A stretch of DNA of 58,184 nt from an uncultured beta proteobacterium (GTDB lineage Bacteria > Pseudomonadota > Gammaproteobacteria > Burkholderiales > Rhodocyclaceae). The notes below the pieces were generated by a model. The model did no database searches. It was not told the origin of the DNA and worked only from the letters and a program-made list of their open reading frames with translations. Below are positions 56,290 to 58,184 of the stretch, one piece after another (within the stretch, counting starts at the first letter, position 1; each line of letters opens with the position of its first letter). The DNA lies in NCBI GenBank assembly GCA_903959855.1, contig CAJBYR010000280.1:1-58184 (forward strand). Reading direction: 5' to 3'. Position numbers and translations under genes: made by a program.

Positions 56290-58184
56290 ATGGCTTTGCC
56301 AAACTTGATAAGCAAGCTCAGGGATCTGGTGCCTGGCCGGTTCGGCGCGATCCTGGTTTCGACTCTCGCGGCGGCGCTTTTCGTCATTCCTGTTGGCAGC
56401 TACTACACCCGCGATCATCACGGTCTGGTACCGCGCACTCGGGATGCCAATCGTGACTTGCAACTCCGCCTGGCAGTATCCGAGGCGCTGCTGAGGCAGG
56501 CGCTGGCGATACCGGGAATCCTTGTCGCCGGCACGGCGCCCGCCGCTACTCCCCAATCGTGGGAAGCTGCGGCGCGGGCAGCCCTCACTACCAACCGGAT
56601 TCTTAGCGGTATCGACATCATTCCGGACGGGGTCACAGGAATTCGACTGCGTCCGCAGGGGCAAATCGCCAATCTCGACATTGGTGCGTCTGCCGGTGGA
56701 TTCGATGCAACGCCAAGGATAGCGGCTGCACCCGTGGGAAGCGTCCTCAAACTGGATGGCGCACCTGGAATCTCCAATCCCCCGGGCGCCATTGTCGCGA
56801 CCCAAAGGCTGGTGCAGGAAAGCCCGGGAGCTCAATCGAGGGCATGGGGGCAGGTGGTTGTCGCCGTCTCGGTCGCCGAACTCACGAAATTGATCGGGCT
56901 GGGCGACCTTGCCGGCCAGGGGTATGCGCTGAGTCTCGAACATGTTGCCCCTGGCCAGCGGGCTGCAGCTATTGCTGCAATGGGTGGGGAGATTCGAGGT
57001 GGTGCCATCGTCCATGAAGTCCAGTTTGCTCCGGGGCAGCAACTGCAGTTGCGCGCAAACCTGCCGGTGGCATGGGACGTACCGGCGATCGCGACGGGGG
57101 AACTGTTACTTTTGCTGACCGGGGGACTCCTTGTCGGCCTGCTGACCTATCTTCTATTGCGCAATTCGGCGGAATTGGGGCAACAGGTGGCCGTGCGAAC
57201 CCTTCAGTTGTCCCTTGACAAGGAAGTCCTGAAATCGGAAGTGGATCTGCGCAAGCAGACCGAGGCCGAGCTCAAGGACTCGCATGCCCTGCTCGATTCG
57301 ATTTTCGAGCACATACCGAACATGATTGTCCTCAAGCGTGCGTCCGATCTGAGGGTGGTCCGGGTCAATCGCCTTGGCGAAACCCTGTTGGGTCAATCCA
57401 AAGCATCGCTTCTTGGGCAGTCGAGTCGGGATTTGTACCACGGCGAACAAGCCGAGAACGATACCGAGACCGATCTTGCTGCGATACGCGAGCAAAGTCT
57501 GGTCGAGATTCCAGAACAGCGCATGCAAGTTCCCGGCGAGGCGCCACGCTGGGTGAAGATGCGAAAGATTGCACTGTTCGACAGTGCGGGCAAGCCCTCT
57601 CATGTTCTCGGCATCGGGGAAGACATTACCACTCGCAGAAACCTTGATGAGGCACTGACCGAAAACCTCAACTTTGTCGAACAACTGCTTTCCGCCATTC
57701 CATCACCGGTGTTCTTCAAGGACGCCAAGCTTTGCTATATCGGCGTCAATCAGGCATTCGAGGATTTTTACGGCACCAAGAGCGAGACCCTGATCGGCAA
57801 GAGCGTATACGACATCGCGCCACCGGAACTGGCAGAGGTTTATGACAAGGCGGACAGGGAGTTGTTGGCCAGCGGCGGCCGCCAAACCTACGAAGCCAAG
57901 GTTCGTTGCGCCGATGGCGCCGTCAAGGACGTAATGTTTTTCAAAGCCGTGTTTTCCACGATGCAGGCTGAAGTCGGTGGCATCGTCGGCATTCTTCTCG
58001 ATGTCACCGAACAAAAGGCGGCACAAAGGCATGTATTGAGGCTGAACCGGACTTTGGCCGTCGTCAGTGAAACCAACGAAGCCATTCTGCGTACCCGCAG
58101 TTGCCAGGCGCTGATCCAGAAAACCGTCGAGACCTTGCATGAAAGCGGTGGCTTTCCGCTGGCCTGGGTTTATGCCCAGGAGTA
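56290..58184 (+). CDS. Membrane sensor protein with periplasmic domain and PAS-PAS-GAF-like modules (3' truncated)
   Basis: An ORF of 631 codons from the ATG at 56290 stays open to the window edge; the track omits it and lists only antisense shadows. Order: N-terminal membrane helix (FGAILVSTLAAALFVIPVG), a periplasmic region of about 230 residues that may be CHASE-like, a second helix (LLLLTGGLLVGLLTYLLL), a short coiled coil, a first PAS (LLDSIFEHIPNMIVLKRASDLRVVRVN), a second PAS (QLLSAIPSPVFFKDAKLCYIGVNQAF, FEDFYGTKSETLIGKS) and the start of a GAF-like domain (TLAVVSETNEAILRTRSC). Output is likely a kinase or diguanylate cyclase beyond the edge. No heme-binding site is clear. Confidence 0.9.
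   Translation, partial: MALPNLISKLRDLVPGRFGAILVSTLAAALFVIPVGSYYTRDHHGLVPRTRDANRDLQLRLAVSEALLRQALAIPGILVAGTAPAATPQSWEAAARAALTTNRILSGIDIIPDGVTGIRLRPQGQIANLDIGASAGGFDATPRIAAAPVGSVLKLDGAPGISNPPGAIVATQRLVQESPGAQSRAWGQVVVAVSVAELTKLIGLGDLAGQGYALSLEHVAPGQRAAAIAAMGGEIRGGAIVHEVQFAPGQQLQLRANLPVAWDVPAIATGELLLLLTGGLLVGLLTYLLLRNSAELGQQVAVRTLQLSLDKEVLKSEVDLRKQTEAELKDSHALLDSIFEHIPNMIVLKRASDLRVVRVNRLGETLLGQSKASLLGQSSRDLYHGEQAENDTETDLAAIREQSLVEIPEQRMQVPGEAPRWVKMRKIALFDSAGKPSHVLGIGEDITTRRNLDEALTENLNFVEQLLSAIPSPVFFKDAKLCYIGVNQAFEDFYGTKSETLIGKSVYDIAPPELAEVYDKADRELLASGGRQTYEAKVRCADGAVKDVMFFKAVFSTMQAEVGGIVGILLDVTEQKAAQRHVLRLNRTLAVVSETNEAILRTRSCQALIQKTVETLHESGGFPLAWVYAQE

Noticed and set aside
1-58184. CRISPR arrays, rRNA genes, insertion sequences or transposases
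   Set aside because: No regularly spaced repeats, no rRNA signature and no transposase or integrase motifs were seen; the tRNA-Ser has no adjacent integrase or attachment repeat.

Overview
The window reads like the chromosome of a betaproteobacterium, most plausibly a Rhodocyclales or related respiratory generalist. This is inferred from GC-rich coding, the aspartokinase and fatty-acid genes, cytochrome c4/c5 types, a HiPIP and mixed cytochrome c maturation genes; no rRNA is present to settle it. More than 20 genes encode c-type cytochromes, their assembly factors or their likely scaffolds, and most of the window can be read as an extracellular or cross-envelope electron-transfer island.

Layout. 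0-6.5 kb is housekeeping: a truncated low-complexity protein end, tRNA-Ser(UGA), an acyl-CoA ligase/GST/crotonase operon, queD, a radical SAM gene and lysC. 6.5-10.7 kb (minus) is an operon of two triheme cytochromes, an M48 lipoprotein protease, cytochrome c4 and a flavodoxin-like protein. 10.9-26.4 kb (plus) is the central cytochrome locus: a c5-type cytochrome, two tetraheme cytochromes that resemble the filament-forming OmcE type, NHL beta-propeller lipoproteins, a parvulin-type isomerase, a 787-residue outer-membrane beta-barrel candidate, four c7-like triheme proteins (one fused to a c5 domain), a helical periplasmic protein, and an 11-heme protein whose N-terminal quarter is itself a tetraheme module.

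26.5-36 kb holds two divergent operons with three stand-alone radical SAM enzymes, a GT2-radical SAM fusion, GT87-like and GT9 glycosyltransferases and a DegT-type aminotransferase. It looks like a biosynthetic pathway I do not recognise, embedded between cytochrome genes. 36-47.7 kb holds cytochrome c assembly: a ResB-like protein and CcsA (System II), a heme-copper-oxidase-like membrane protein lacking the CuB His pair, a TPR protein and CcmF-G-H-I (System I) without CcmABCDE. Among them lie a fourth, minimal tetraheme cytochrome, a GT-C-like membrane protein and a diheme c4-type cytochrome. 47.8-51.4 kb has a Sel1 protein and an NtrC-class two-component system. 51.7-55.7 kb is a second envelope electron-transfer operon (Sel1 protein, monoheme cytochrome, two Reg_prop propellers, triheme c7 protein), followed by a HiPIP. 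The window ends inside a large PAS sensor gene that the ORF track misses because it runs off the edge.

Regulation. I see five good sigma-54 (-24/-12) promoter matches, all in front of cytochrome or cytochrome-assembly units (10793, 13583, 37916 minus, 40567 minus, 43385), and the window also encodes an NtrC-type sigma-54 activator with its kinase. The simplest reading is a local sigma-54 regulon that makes multiheme cytochromes, a dedicated maturation apparatus and an outer-membrane conduit or filament. Function is inferred from sequence motifs and gene order only.
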